Positions 22,425 through 34,733 of a DNA stretch of 64,000 nt are shown here, piece after piece. The notes below the pieces were generated by a model. It did no database searches. It was given only the letters and a program-made list of their open reading frames with translations, and was not told the origin of the DNA. Source of the DNA: Hirundichthys speculiger (lineage: Eukaryota; Chordata; Actinopteri; Beloniformes; Exocoetidae); assembly GCA_018398805.1 (NCBI GenBank), contig JAGFBZ010000713.1, forward strand, positions 433,501 through 497,500, in the 5' to 3' direction. Position 1 is the first letter of the stretch. Each line of letters opens with the position of its first letter. A program made the position numbers and the translations under genes.

Positions 22425-25400
22425 TGACTCTTATGGATAAAATTAAAACGAGAGCTCGATGTCCCTCGCCCGGGTTAGGGTCACCGGGGGCCCACCCTGG
22501 AGCCAGGCCTGGGGGAGGATCTCGTTTGGGAGCGCCTGGTGGCCGGGCCTTCACCCATGGAGCCCGGCCGAGCTCAGCCCGAATGAGCTACATGGGTTCG
22601 CCTCCCCGTGGGCCCACCACCTGCAGGGAGGGTCATAGGAGTCGGGTGCTTTGTGATATGGGCGACAGCCAAAAGCGTGGCCCTTGGCGTTGCGACCCTC
22701 GCCTGATGAAACTGGCTACTGGGACATGGAACGTCACCTCTCTGGCGGGGAAGGAGCCTGAGCTGGTTATGAGGTTGAGAGGTACCGACTAGATATATAA
22801 TCAGGCTCACCTCAACGCTTAGCCTGGGCTCTGGAACCAATCTTCTCCAGAGAGGCTGGACTTTATTCTACTCTGGAGATGCCCAGGGTGAGAGGCGAAG
22901 GGCTGGTATGGGCTTCGGATCGGGGAACGGGCTCTGACTGTCATTTGCGCTCATGCGCCAAATGACAGCTCAGAGTACCCAGACTTCTTGGGGTCCTTGG
23001 CGGGGGTGCTAGAAAGCACCCCTAATGGGGACTCCTTTATTCTGCTGGGGGACTTCAATGCTCACGTGGTCAATGACAGTGGTACCTGGAGGGGGTGATT
23101 GGGAGGAACGGCCTCTCTGATCTGAACCAGAGTGGTGTTTTGTTGATGGACTTTTGTGATCGTCACAGTTTGTCCAGAATAAATACCATGTTCAAGCATC
23201 AGTGTCCATAAATGCAGGTGGCATCAGGACACTCTTGGCCGTAGATCAATGATCGACTTTATAGTCGTATCATCTGATCTTTGGCCGTATGTTTTGGACA
23301 CTCGGGTAAAGAGAGGAGCTGAGCTGTCAACTGATCACTACCTGGTGGTGGTTGGATCAGATGGTGGGGGAGAATGCTGGTCAGACCTGGTAGGCCCAAA
23401 CGTGTAGTGAGGGTCTGCTGGGACCGTCTGGCAGAGGAACCTGTCAGAAAGATCTTCAACTCACACCTCCGACAGAGCTTCAATCACATCCCGGGGGAGG
23501 CGGGGGACATTGAGTCTGAATGGACCATGTTCTGCGCCTCCATTGCTGAAGCAGCTGACCGGAGCTGTGGCCGTAAGGTCGTCGGTGCCTGTCGGGGTGG
23601 CAATCCTCGAACTCGGTGGTGGACACCTCGGGTGAGAGAGGCCGTCAGACTGAAGAAGGAGTCCTACCGGGCTTGGTTAGCTTGTTGGACTCTGGAATCA
23701 GCAGACAGGTATTGGCAGGCCAAGCGGGCGGCAGCTTTGGTGGTCTCTGAGGCGAAAACTTGGGTGTGGGAGGAGTTCAGTGAGGCCATGGAAAAAGACT
23801 TTTAATCGGCTCCACGGAGATTCTGGCAAACCGTCAGACGGCTCAGGCGGGGAAAGCAGTGCTTCACCAACACTGTGTATAGTGGGGGTGGGGTGCTGCT
23901 GACCTCGACTGGAGATGTCATTCAGCGGTGGAAGGAATACTTCGAGGACCTTCTCAATCCCACCAACATGTCTTCCGTCGAAGGATGCTGAGCCTGTGGA
24001 CTTAGAGGTGGACTCGTCCATTACTGAGCTGAGGTCGCTGAGGTAGTTAAGAAGCTCCACAGTGGCCGGGCTCTGGGGATGGACGAGATCCGCCCTGATT
24101 TCCTGAAGGCTCTGGATGTTGTAGGACTGTCTTGGTTGACACGTCTCTGCAACATTGCATGGAAATCGGGGCAGTACCTCTGGATTGGCAGACCAGGGTG
24201 GTGGTTCCCCTTTTTAAGAAGGAGGACTGGAGGGTGTGTTCCAGTTACAGGGGAATCACACTTCCTCAGCCTCCCTGGTAAGGTCTATGCAGGGGTGCTG
24301 GAGAAGGGAGTTTGATCGATTGTCGAATCCCAGATTCAGGAGGAACAATGCTGGTTCTGTCCCTGTCATGGAACACTGGACCAGCTCTATACCCTCACTA
24401 GGGTCCTGGAGGGATCATGGGAATTTGCACAACCAGTCCACATGTGTTTTGTGGACTTGGAGAAGGCATTTGACCGTGTCCCTTGGGGGGGTCCTGTGGG
24501 GGGGTACTCTAGGACTATGGGGTGCTGGGCCCATTGTTACGGGCTGTCCAGTCCCTATACAGATGGAGTGGGAGCTTGGTCCGCATTGCTGGTTGTAAGT
24601 CGGATTCGTTTTCAGTGAGAGTTGGACTCCGCCAGGGCTGATCTTTGTCACCGATTCTGTTCATAACGTTTATGGACAGAATTTCAAGCGCAGCCAAGGA
24701 GCGGAAGGGTTCCGGTTCGGTGGTCTCAGGATCTCGTCTCTGCTGTTTGCAGATTACGTGGTCCTGTTGGTACCATCAGGTGGAGATCTTCAGCTCTCGC
24801 TGGAGCGGTTTCGCAGTCCAGTGTGAAGCGGCAGGGATGAGAATCAGCACCTCCAAATCTGAGACCATGGTCCTCAGTCAGAAAAGGGTAGAATGCCTCC
24901 TCTGGGTCGGGAGTGAGGTTCTGCCTCAAGTGAAGGAGTTTAAGTATCTCGGGGTCTTGTTCACGAGTGATGGGAGAAAGGAGTGGGAGATCGACAGACG
25001 GATTGGTGCAGCGTCTGCTGTGGTGGAGACTATGTACCGGTCCGTTGTGGTGAAGAGAGAGCTGAGCCAAAAGGCAAGGCTCTCTGTTTACCGGTCAATC
25101 TTTGTTCCAACTCTCACCTATGGTCTGAACTGTGGGTAGTGACCGAAAGAATGAGATCGTGGATACAAGCGGCGGAAATTAGTTTTCTCCGCAGGGTGGC
25201 TGGACTCTCCCTTAGAGATAGGGTGAGAAGTTTAGTCATTCGGGAGAGACTCAGAGTAGAGCCGCTGCTCCTTCACATCGAGAGGAGCCAGTTGAGGTGG
25301 TTCGGGCATCTGGTTAGGATGCCCCCAAGACGCCTCCCTGGAGAGGTGTTTTGGGCATGTGCAACTGGGAGAAGACCACGGGGCAGGCCCGGGATCTGCT

Positions 25401-25557
25401 GGAGAGATTATATCTCTCAGCTGGCCTGGGAGCACCTCGGGATTCTCCCAGAGGAGCTGGTGGAGGCGGCCGAGGGCAGGGAGGTCTGAGCCTCTCAGCT
25501 GAAGCTGCTGCCCCCGCGACCCGACTTTGGATCAAGCAGAAGTTAATGGATGGATGG
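22425..25557 (+). mobile_element. Rex3 LINE, nearly full length, inactive
   Basis: Plus-strand copy with 5' region (CGATGTCCCTCGCCCGGG), endonuclease start (LATGTWNVTSL near 22709), RT motifs ([11 protein letters not shown] near 24450, FITFMDRIS near 24665) and the C-terminal GRRPRGRPG tail to 25490. It ends in a TGGATGGATGG tail, as described for Rex3. It has many frameshifts and stops. The catalytic FADD is FADY here (24749-24760), which removes a metal-binding aspartate. Confidence 0.92.
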
Positions 25558-25936
25558 AAAATTATAATGTTTTATGAGATCTTGCTCATACTTGTTTACA
25601 GTACTGAACATCCTGAAAACACAGCATGTAGAAAATTAAGTTTAAATAAAAATCCGTCAGTATAAAACATTTTTTATTAAGTCATTAGCATATTCATAGT
25701 TATCTCCTACAAATGTTTTCAGTTATATTAACTCAGTTTCTTCCTACTTTCTACTTCTCCATGTGGTTTAAACAGTATTTCAGTTACCACATAAACTGAG
25801 TAAATGTATTTGTGCCAAGTTTTTTTTTACATTTATTCAGATGAAATGGAAAATATTCATTCATTACTCTTATTTTGTTTTGTAATCAACTCCATATATT
25901 AAAGTGTTATGATTAAATCATTTATTCCAGTTTGTT

Positions 25937-26322
25937 ACCTCCACCAAGGAGGTTATGTTTTTGCTGGCGTTTATCTGTCTGTCTGTGTACAAAATAACTC
26001 AAAAAGTTATGGATGGATTTTGATTAAATTTTCAGGAGTTGTCAGAAATGTGAAAAGGAAGAACTGATTTCATTTTGGGTGTGAGCCGGAAGAAATCCTG
26101 GATTCTGGATCACTTTCAAAGTTTTGATAACATTGCGGTCAATGGGGCCGAAAATTTTGTTTCTCAATATCTCTGTTAATCATTGCCCAAAACTCATGAA
26201 ATTTGACTCAGGGATTGACAAAGGGAACCCCTATCAAATTTCAAAGCCTAATCTGGATCTGATCTAGAACGCCGATTTTATCGCACTTGGCAGAGGTCTG
26301 TGCTCTCTGAGTGCTTTTCTAG
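25937..26322 (+). repeat. ~390-bp repeat family 1, copy a
   Basis: Begins ACCTCCACCAAGGAGG and has a (CTGT)n patch. The middle is shared with copies at 34314, 39582, 39977, 44056, 45195 and 55155; the end is GAGTGCTTTTCTAG. The paralogous receptor unit at 40.1-42.5 kb lacks it at the matching place (near 40450), so it inserted in, or was lost from, only one unit. Confidence 0.85.
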
Positions 26323-26633
26323 TTCAGGTTTCTTTTTCTTTCTTTTTTTTATTACCACTTACTTTTCCAGCCTTTTACTACACATGTCCCAACTTCTCTC
26401 AAACATGTTGTTGCAACTTGAACTCAAAATAAGGTAACATTTTAACTGAAACAATCAAATGTCTCACTTTTAACACGTGATATGTTCTCTTTGTTTTCTT
26501 GTAAAAGTAATATGTGCATTTAAGGATTTGAAGATACATGTATCTTGTTTTAATTAAAACAGAATCTCCAGAAAAGAACACAAGAACTGAAACGTCCTGC
26601 TGGTGGACATGAAAAAAAGACATCTTCTACCCA

Positions 26634-27656
26634 TCAGGATGAAGATGAAGGTTTCATGTTTGATGGTTCATCAGAGGGTGAAACCTCCTCTTTAACTGTG
26701 ACAGCTGACAGTTTACTTCGACAGCACAGATTAAACATGAGGACGGGTCTGATGGTCTGGTCTCTGAGGCCATAGATGAGGGAACTCAGACATCTGGGGA
26801 GAATGATAAGTAACACGTAAAAGAGATTCTGGATAAACAGAAGTGCGCTCCGTGGAACCTTCTGTGAGATGAATAAGAGTAGTGAGTTGTGTACAGTTGA
26901 GGACAGACTGAGGCCCAGCTGGACCAGATGCAGCAGCAGTGTGTTACGAGCCTTAAGAGCTGAAGCTTTGTCTGCAGACGCCGACCTGGCTGCTACGATG
27001 ACTCCAACATAGGCAGAAATAACCACCACACCAGCTGATACAAACAGAAATCCAGTGTACCCTCTATTGTAAGCGTATGAGTCTGGTGTCAGAAACATGA
27101 TGTCTACGTGGCAAAAGCTTCTCATCTGCAGACTTTCCAGCTCTTCAAAAGGAAACTCCAGCAGCAGAAGAGCCTGAACAAGAACATTTAGTGAACAAAA
27201 GGTCCAAACGGTGATGATAGCCACCACAGTGTTCCTGATGGTGACGATGGCAGCGTGTCTCAGAGGATGACATACCGCCACATATCTCTCCACAGACATC
27301 AGCACCAGAGTAACAGGAGAGATTTCACTGGTGAGCTTGCCGATCACTAAGAAAACACCACAAACTGGATACGTGAGTGTGACTCTGAGGATGGACAGTA
27401 AGAAGAGAATCTGACTCAAAGCCAGCTGAACTGTGTCTGCAAACAGGAGGTTGTAGAGGAGAATGTAGCGGCACGCTTCACGAAAGACCGCTTTACTCCT
27501 CAGAGTGAACAACATGGTGCCGTTAATGAAGAGAAATATGCAGCATGGAGTTGTTGTTAGCGTGGAGAATGTAATTCTCTCCAGAACCCCCAGTCCAACT
27601 GTCACATTGGTCCGAGGATGAGGTGGAGCAGACATCTCACAAAAGTAGAAGCACAC
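26634..27656 (-). CDS. Odorant receptor 131-2-like, copy A (intact)
   Basis: Seven-transmembrane odorant receptor of the teleost 131-2-like group, expected in olfactory neuron cilia. The single-exon frame is 340 codons. The first ATG is at 27656, but the in-frame ATG at 27635 (MSAPPHP...NVT) gives an N-terminus aligning with the other copies and is the more likely start. Seen: an N-glycosylation site NVT before TM1, FLFINGTMLFTLRS after TM1, SVERYVAVCHPLRH at the end of TM3 (in place of the classical DRY motif), RSASADKASALKARNTLLLH before TM6, and RCLSSLIYGLRDQTIRPVL at the end of TM7. The C-terminal tail is serine-rich and longer than in copies C to E. Nearly identical to copy B. Confidence 0.92.
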   Translation of the reverse strand: MCFYFCEMSAPPHPRTNVTVGLGVLERITFSTLTTTPCCIFLFINGTMLFTLRSKAVFREACRYILLYNLLFADTVQLALSQILFLLSILRVTLTYPVCGVFLVIGKLTSEISPVTLVLMSVERYVAVCHPLRHAAIVTIRNTVVAIITVWTFCSLNVLVQALLLLEFPFEELESLQMRSFCHVDIMFLTPDSYAYNRGYTGFLFVSAGVVVISAYVGVIVAARSASADKASALKARNTLLLHLVQLGLSLSSTVHNSLLLFISQKVPRSALLFIQNLFYVLLIILPRCLSSLIYGLRDQTIRPVLMFNLCCRSKLSAVTVKEEVSPSDEPSNMKPSSSS

Positions 27657-28185
27657 CAGACAGATTTGGTAAAGTCATTAGACCACAAGAGCACAATGAA
27701 CAGCTTCCCCGTCACCTGCAGTCACATGACAGCGTTGTCCAACACCAGCTTCATGTTCAGCAGAGTCAGCAGCTAAAAATTTGATTATAGCTGCCTGGTG
27801 GGTCTGAGGCATGCACTTGTTGAGAACATTTAAAGTGTAACATAATGAACAGTTTATGCCACTAAAACAGCATCAATCATTTAGTTGGTATCCGACAACA
27901 GTTCAGGTGTTTAAAGACAGATACCTGATGGCTCACCTGTGCAGGTAGCAGGTTGGAGTCCTGCCTTCATGAGGACAGAGCTGCTCTGTGGGGTTTCCAC
28001 GGTCTGACAGACCATTTATGGACTCTTTTGTGTCAACCTGTGGGCATGACAACCCCAGAATAAACATGTTTACTCCATCAATGAAAGTGGATGAAACCCA
28101 TCCCTCGCTTTTTTTACTCTACCTGGTATATTAGTTTGAATATTTCACCAAAATGTGTGTTACATTTTGTCAATGGCAAACAAAA

Positions 28186-30018
28186 TAACATAATTTTAAC
28201 TGGACTTGATCCAGTCCTCACTAACACCAGGAAAGTGGATCATATAACTAGGGATGTCCTGACCACGTTTTTTGGGTCCCGATCCGATTCCGATCTTTTA
28301 ATTTTGATGATCGGCCGATTTCCGATTTTTTCCGATCCGATTTCACTTTTTTTGAGTGGGCAAACAGAGTTTAATTTCCCATGCATTTTATTTCCTGTGT
28401 ACATTAATAAATAGGCCTGCATCCAAGCTGAGATTAATAGCTTTTATCATCTCATAAAATAAACAATAACTTATTTAAACACTCTTCTTTCTTTCTTTTT
28501 TGTTTGGGAGAATTATTATAAAAACATTTAGTTACAGAACAGTGACTGTTCAACAGTCTCAGTACTAAAGAACATAGCACTTCCATTTAAATAGCAGCAG
28601 GTGAACTTGGCTAGCAGTTTAAGGCAATGAAAACACTAGCAGAAGTCTTTGCAATCAATGAAATCACATCAGAATAAAAATAACATAAAATATTAACTTA
28701 ACTTCTTTCAAGACCCGCTGCACATGTTCGCGCACCTTTGTCGTTCATGTAATGACGGGAATGAGGCTCGAGGTAATTAATGAGCCGGTTAAATGCCTTG
28801 TATTCCACAAACTCTGTGTCCTCGGTAATACATTCCGCGATTAGCTCCGTGATTTTTCGGTGTCCTTTAGCTCGGTTTAGCTCGGTGTCTTTCTTTTAAA
28901 AGTTTCACAGAGCGTTTACTGCCGAAGCTGCTGCCGGCCGTCGGCACCAAGGCACCTGACAGAAGGCTGCGGTGATCGGTGCTGCGTGATTTTTTAAGTG
29001 TCTGATTAAATTGGTGGTATTGTAAACTCTCTTCTTACTTACCCATCATGATATCTCAGCCTTCCACACGTTTCAAGTCGCAGTCGAAGCGTCGGTCTTT
29101 GTAATTTTATAGCGCTGCCACACTGCTGACATTTTTGCTAAAGTTTAGTCTGACGCCGCCGGTCGTGAAACTTTTAAGGTGGATACAAGACAGCGCTGCT
29201 GGGAAACCTCATTTCAGTGCAAATTATTAAATGTATATAGTTTAAAAAATATTTTTGTTTGTGTAATATGATTACTTTAATAATTTGTGTTAATCAGGAT
29301 CACTTTTTGAGGAAAAAAATTATGAAAAAAAGATCGGCGTGTTATAATAAGGTTGATCGGCCAATCCGATCCACCTTAAATTTTTAAGATCTAAGGCCGA
29401 TCCGATCAGGGGATCGGGATCGGGACATCCCTACATATAACTCCAGTCCTCAGATCTTTGCACTGGCTTCCTGTTGGTCAAAGAATTGACTTCAAAATCC
29501 TGCTGTAGGTTACAAAGCACTGAATGGTTTAGGGCCAAAATACATTCAGTGTCTTCTGGTTGGTTCTGAACCCACTAGGTCCCTCAGGTCATCAGGGTCA
29601 AGTCTACTTTCTGTTCCCAGAGTCAGAACTAAACACGGAGAGGAAGCGTTCAGTTTTTAATTCTCCTCACATGTGGAACAAACTCCCAGAAACCTGCAGG
29701 TCTGCTGAAACTCGCAGCAGTTTTAAATCAAGGTTAAAAACTTTTATATTTGCCACATTTTATCAAAACAATTAACTTTTATTTCTTACATTTTATCTAC
29801 ATTTTTAATTCCTTTTTTCTTAATCAAAAACAACTGTTCATTAACTTTTTTGCTGTCTTTTACTCTTTTAATATTTTATTTTATTTTTATTTCCTCCCTG
29901 TTTTAATGTACTCTTTAAGGCTCTGTAATGGTTCAAATGTTTTATGTAAAGCACCTTGAATTGTCTTGTACACGAAATGTGCTATACAAATAAATTTGCC
30001 TTTCCTTGCCTTGCCTTG
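28186..30018 (+). mobile_element. L2-like LINE 3' fragment, interrupted by hAT copy 2
   Basis: Before the hAT insertion the strand encodes TGLDPVLTNTRKVDHIT. After it come SLHWLPVGQRIDFK-type residues and LWNKLPE...SFKSRLKTF-type residues, the conserved C-terminal end of L2-like ORF2. It finishes with a CTTGCCTTGCC tail at about 30000-30018. The same fragment, truncated earlier, is present uninterrupted at 42345-42458. Confidence 0.8.
28249..29433 (-). mobile_element. hAT element copy 2 (8-bp TSD CATATAAC)
   Basis: Same family as 12168-13297 but inverted: ends TAGGGATGTCC...GGACATCCCTA, perfect 8-bp duplication CATATAAC at 28241-28248 and 29434-29441. The transposase remnant is on the minus strand around 28740-28920, with small duplications and deletions compared with copy 1. 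The empty site, with one copy of CATATAAC, survives at 42398-42405. Confidence 0.93.
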
Positions 30019-31928
30019 GAGTTTCAGTAAAGCTGGCTAACAACAGAGCAACTGAGGCTCAAAGAAAGAATGTGAAGAATTCGTTTAGTCTGGTCTCCCT
30101 TGTTTGGTAATACTTATTTGAGCGTTCATGAGCGATGCCCAACAATCCTCCCCTTTTAAAAAATGTTCCTCTGTTCTTTGATCCCTTCCGTTTCTGCTAG
30201 CGTTAATGATAACTAGCAACATTCACTGAAACCAATGAAAAACAGAGCAGGTCTCTAACCAACTACTTAAACAAGTACATCTATATCAACCCATGTGCTG
30301 AATGTGAACCTAAGTAAAACACTGAAGGGAGTAGCTAGGCCTACAATGACTGATCTTGATGCTGTAGTGTCTAAAACACATGATATATATCTGATATGTA
30401 CACGATATTTACCTTTTTATTATAAAGCTTAACTACAACTTGTTAACAGTGGAAGGCCTGACAGTTTAGGCCTTTGTTGGGGTTCGTTTTGGTCCATTAT
30501 GTGAAAACATGCTCAAGGACACGTTCCCAGGCTTACAAATTTGGAAGATCCTGTTGTGGCAATTTTAATTAATTGCACAAATTAAAATTATAGATCCTTA
30601 ACAAAATGCAACAGCAGAGAGCTCAAATTTTAACCAAGTTTATTTTAGCTGAGCACAACAGCGGACACAGTCATGCAGCCTGCAGGCTGGATGGTTGTGC
30701 CCGTCGTGATACACATTTGCATCTCTTATATAGTAGCCTGACTGACCAAAAGGCAATTTACATCTCTTACAACAAAGGAATCTTATTGATCAAAAGACAG
30801 GAACTGATTGAACTAATCAGTGATCAAAAGACTGGAACTGATTGAACTAATCAGTCAAAGAATAGACAGAAGCATTCTGTATTCAAATTCTTCCAGGACA
30901 ATCCAAAATTAAGAGAAAAAGGGAGTAATATCCTGTGTTGGGTCTTATCAGAAGACACCAGATGGTCATTGTCCTAAGGGAAAAAACATGTCAAACTATT
31001 GCCAAAGAAATCGTGATTGATCCCATGTTTGTCTGTAATTAGATCTGACTATGGCTACAAGAACTGTCTCTTGATGTACGTTCTTGTTCTTCTTATCAAA
31101 TTCGACCCGAGAAGTTCCCAGGCCTGATCAAATCTGTATTAAGTCCTCTTTTTCTGCAAATAAACTTTATATGCATTTAAAGACAGCTATGGAGCTGCAT
31201 GTCCCTTTTTTTTTTAAAAATCACACTGAAGATACAGAGAAAATCGAGAGAAGACTTCAAAACACCTCAATGGCAGAAACCACAATGCAAAAGGGCATGA
31301 GTCTGGCAGTGCAGGAAAATCACAAAACAACCTTTTCATCTCTGCAGGTAGTGACCACACAAAGGGTAGCAGGATATATTATAGAACCGATGCATTCGGA
31401 TGTGAGCACAATAAAACTATGTAAATGAAACGTTATAGAGTATAGTCGTGAAATACAATAATTGACGGAAAATCTGAAATTAGCCATTTTGGTTCTGTCT
31501 AATGACTTTTAGGACCATCAGGGGGAATCATTTCCCCTGATGATCCACAAAATGCTATTGCCATGAATAGAGTATATGAGATATGAGAAACTTCCCTCAT
31601 TTATTCCATGCAAACTCCACTATATACATAAATGGATAAACCTGAATCAATGTGATTCTTCCTGGATAGGTTAAAAACAATAATTTTGCAAAAAAATACG
31701 TATTTCAGACTTGCCAATTTATAGGATGATCCATTACCTTCCATCCCTGCTTCAACAACTCAACCACAGCTTCACTCTGACAGCCTGGTGGCAGTTTAAC
31801 AAAATATCTAACACCTCAATTTCACCTGATATACACACCCCCATTTAGAATAATCCTGACTACCTAAAAAACAGGAAACCAATGAATTTCTCATCATGGA
31901 TCATCAAGGGCACCACACACCTTAAACA
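30019..31928. other. Intergenic DNA, no gene recognised
   Basis: Contains a two-copy 34-bp tandem repeat (30788-30855, unit starting GATCAAAAGAC and ending AACTAATCAGT) and an imperfect 15-bp hairpin at 31512-31546. An open frame at 31084-31428 has no recognisable similarity or codon pattern and is not called. Confidence 0.55.
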
Positions 31929-31930
31929 TA

Positions 31931-33035
31931 CACTATATTGCCAAAAGTATTGTCTCACCTGCCCTGACTCACTTTAGCTTTAGCTTTAGCTCCTCCCATT
32001 CCCAATCAATATGATGTGGCTCCATCTTTGCAGCTAGATCAGCTTCAACTCTTCTGGGAAGGCTGTCCACCAGGTTTAGGATTGTGTTTATGGGGATTTT
32101 TGTCCATTCTTCCAGAAGAACATTAGTGAGGTCAAACACTGATGTTGGACCAGAAGGTCTGGTTCTCAGTCTCTGCTCTAATTCATCCCAAAGGTCTTCT
32201 ATCAGGTTGAGGTCAGGACTCTGTGCAGGCCAGTCAAGTTCATCCTCCAGACTCTTCCATCCATGTCTTTATGGACGATGCTTTGTGCTCTGGTGCTCAG
32301 TCATGTTGGAAGAGGAAGGGTCCAGCTCCAAACTGTTCCCACAAAGTTGGAAGCATGGAATTGTCCAGAATGTCTTGGTCTGCTGAAGCATTCAGAGTTC
32401 CTTTCACTGGAACTAAGGGGCCAAGCCCAGCTCCTGAAAAACAACCCCACACCATAACCCCCCCTCCACCAAACTTTACACTTGGATCAATGCAGTCAGA
32501 CCAGTACCGTTCTCCTGGAAACCACCAAACCCAGACTCTTCAATCAGATTACCAGATGGAAAAGTGTGATTCTTCCTTCCATAGAACATTCCTCCACTGC
32601 TCTAGAGTCCAGTGGTAGGCTGCTTTACTCCACTGCATCTGACGCTTTGCATTGTACTTGGTGATGTATGGCTCACTATGTTCTTCATCATCCTCTGACT
32701 CCGCCCCCTCAGTTTACCTGTCCTACTACTTCATGGCTGAGCTGCTGTCGTTCCCAAACACTTCCATTTCCTGATAATCCATCTGACAGTTGACTGTGGA
32801 ATATTTAGGAGAGAGGAAACTTCACCACTGGATTTGTTGCTCAGGTGTCATCATATCACAGTTCCACCTGGAATTCACTGAGCTCCTGAGAGCGACCCAT
32901 TCTTTCACAGATGTTTCTAGAAACAGTCTGCATGCCTAGGTGCTTAATTTTATGCATCTGTGGACACGGAAGTGACTGGAACACCTGATTCTGATAATTT
33001 AGGATGGGTGAGCAAATAGTTTTGGTAATATAGTG
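31931..33035 (-). mobile_element. Tc1/mariner-type transposon, decayed, with both ends
   Basis: Inverted ends CACTATATTGCCAAAAGTATT and its complement-like AATAGTTTTGGTAATATAGTG are bounded by TA. The minus strand from about 32490 to 32310 encodes [20 protein letters not shown] and a FLFQHD block followed by a stop, recognisably the DDE transposase of the IS630/Tc1/mariner superfamily around the second catalytic aspartate. The frame is interrupted, so this copy is inactive. Confidence 0.88.
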
Positions 33036-33789
33036 TATTGTTAGGATTTTATAATTATCTCATAAGATTTTTTAACTGTTTAAAACTAAACTTTATTGCC
33101 TATAGGAATGTTGGCTGTTTTTTTTTTATAACTGTGAGTCTTCAGTTTTGTCATCTTTAGTCTCCTGCTGCTTTAGGTTTTTATGACCTAATGGCCGGGA
33201 CCTCCTGACCTCAAAAAAGTTTGTGAATTTCACAGATAAACACAGCTGTTTTGTTATCTTTACTCCTGGACTGTGACAATATAAACACATGTCCTGTAAG
33301 ACGTGAAGGCTGCAGGCCATTTGGAGAAGTAATAACCAGGGGAAATGCAACCCCCCCTTCTAAAGTTATAAAAGGGAGACAGTCCAACAGTCTTGTGTGC
33401 ATTTGTCCACAGCACCTTGTGGTGCTGAGAACAGTGTACCACTCAGCCGATTAAATATTCTGCATGGCAAATTAAACGTTGTATTAATCTCTGTGTATTA
33501 AACTTTCTATTGGTCTTTGCTTTCAGTCTCTTCTTGACACCAGATAAAAGAACACGAAAAACTTTTCAGTATCTATGAAAACAATACTCTAGATTCCATT
33601 TGGTCACCTTTTGCAGAAGTATGGCATTGGAGGAAATCAGTTTCTAGAATATCCTCAGATTAAATCATACATTTCAGAATTAACGCAAATCTCTAATTCC
33701 TATAAAATCTTTTCCAAAATTTCGAAGTTAATTTCTATGATGGACATAACAATATCCATCCATTCAATAAATTGGTAACATGATCTAGA

Positions 33790-34250
33790 GTGGTGGTCCC
33801 CAAACCCTGGGCCGCGGACCAGTACTGGGCCGCGCAAGAAAAAATTAGCTATTTAAGTTTATATTTATCTGAACAAGCTTTTATTTTGAAAAATCTTTTA
33901 GTTTGAAAAATGAACGGATTTTCTCAGTTACATCTCAGTCACTTGAACGCCAAAATTTAACCCAGCTAGAAAAATGAATAAGAAACAGACGTCTTTGGAA
34001 AGTTTCCTTGTGAAGGGGAAAATCCACAGTGAAGAGAAAGAAGAACACCCTATGACTTTCAAGAAAAAGAAAGCTTTTAACAGACAATACCAGGAGTCCT
34101 ACTTGAAATATGGATCTATTCATTTTTTCATATTTGGTTCAAACCTTTGAGAAACATTCAATTAGGTGAGGGGAGGATGCGCCTTTGATCGCTGTTTTGA
34201 GTGCCGGTGCCGGGAAAATTGCCATTGTTCGCTGATGTTACTGGTAAGAT
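33790..34250 (+). mobile_element. hAT (ZBED5/SCAND3-like) 5' relic
   Basis: Starts with the widely known GGTCCCCAAACCCTGGGCCGC end sequence. At 33974-34130 the plus strand encodes MNKKQTSLESFLVKGK, then FNRQYQESYLKYG, as at the N-terminus of ZBED5-like hAT transposases. No zinc finger or catalytic part follows. The next repeat begins at 34314. Confidence 0.65.
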
Positions 34251-34313
34251 TACCAGGCTGCTGAGAGTGCGCCGTTGGGCAAGCACATCATAGACAGAAG
34301 AAAACTAATAAAA

Positions 34314-34733
34314 ACTAGAAAAGCACTCAGAGAGCGCAGACCTCCACCAAGTGCAACAATTCCCCCATATAGCAATTTACAGATTGCAATAAAATCCGCG
34401 TTCTGAATCAGATCCAGACCAGCCTTTGAAATTTGATAGAGGTTCCTATTGTCAATTCCTGAGTCAAATTTCATAAGTTTTGGGCAATAATTAACGGAGA
34501 TATTGAGAAACAAAATTTTCGGCCACATTGACCGCAATGTTATCAAAAATTTGAAAGTGATCCAGAATCCAGGATTTCTTCCGGATCACATCCAAAATGA
34601 AATCAGTTCTTCCTTTTCACATTTTGTGACAACTCCTGAAAATTTCATCAAAATCCATCCATAACTTTTTGAGTTATCTTGAACACAGACAGACAGACAG
34701 GCAAAAACATAACCTCCTTGGCGGAGGGTAATA
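34314..34733 (-). repeat. ~390-bp repeat family 1, copy b
   Basis: Starts CTAGAAAAGCACTCAGAGAG, then ACCTCCACCAAG near the left end, (CAGA)n, and CTCCTTGGCGGAGGGTAATA at the right end. The subterminal CCTCC...GGAGG blocks are inverted repeats. Confidence 0.85.

Noticed and set aside
32084..32618. Plus-strand frames of 100 and 131 codons
   Set aside because: They are antisense to a Tc1/mariner transposase relic.
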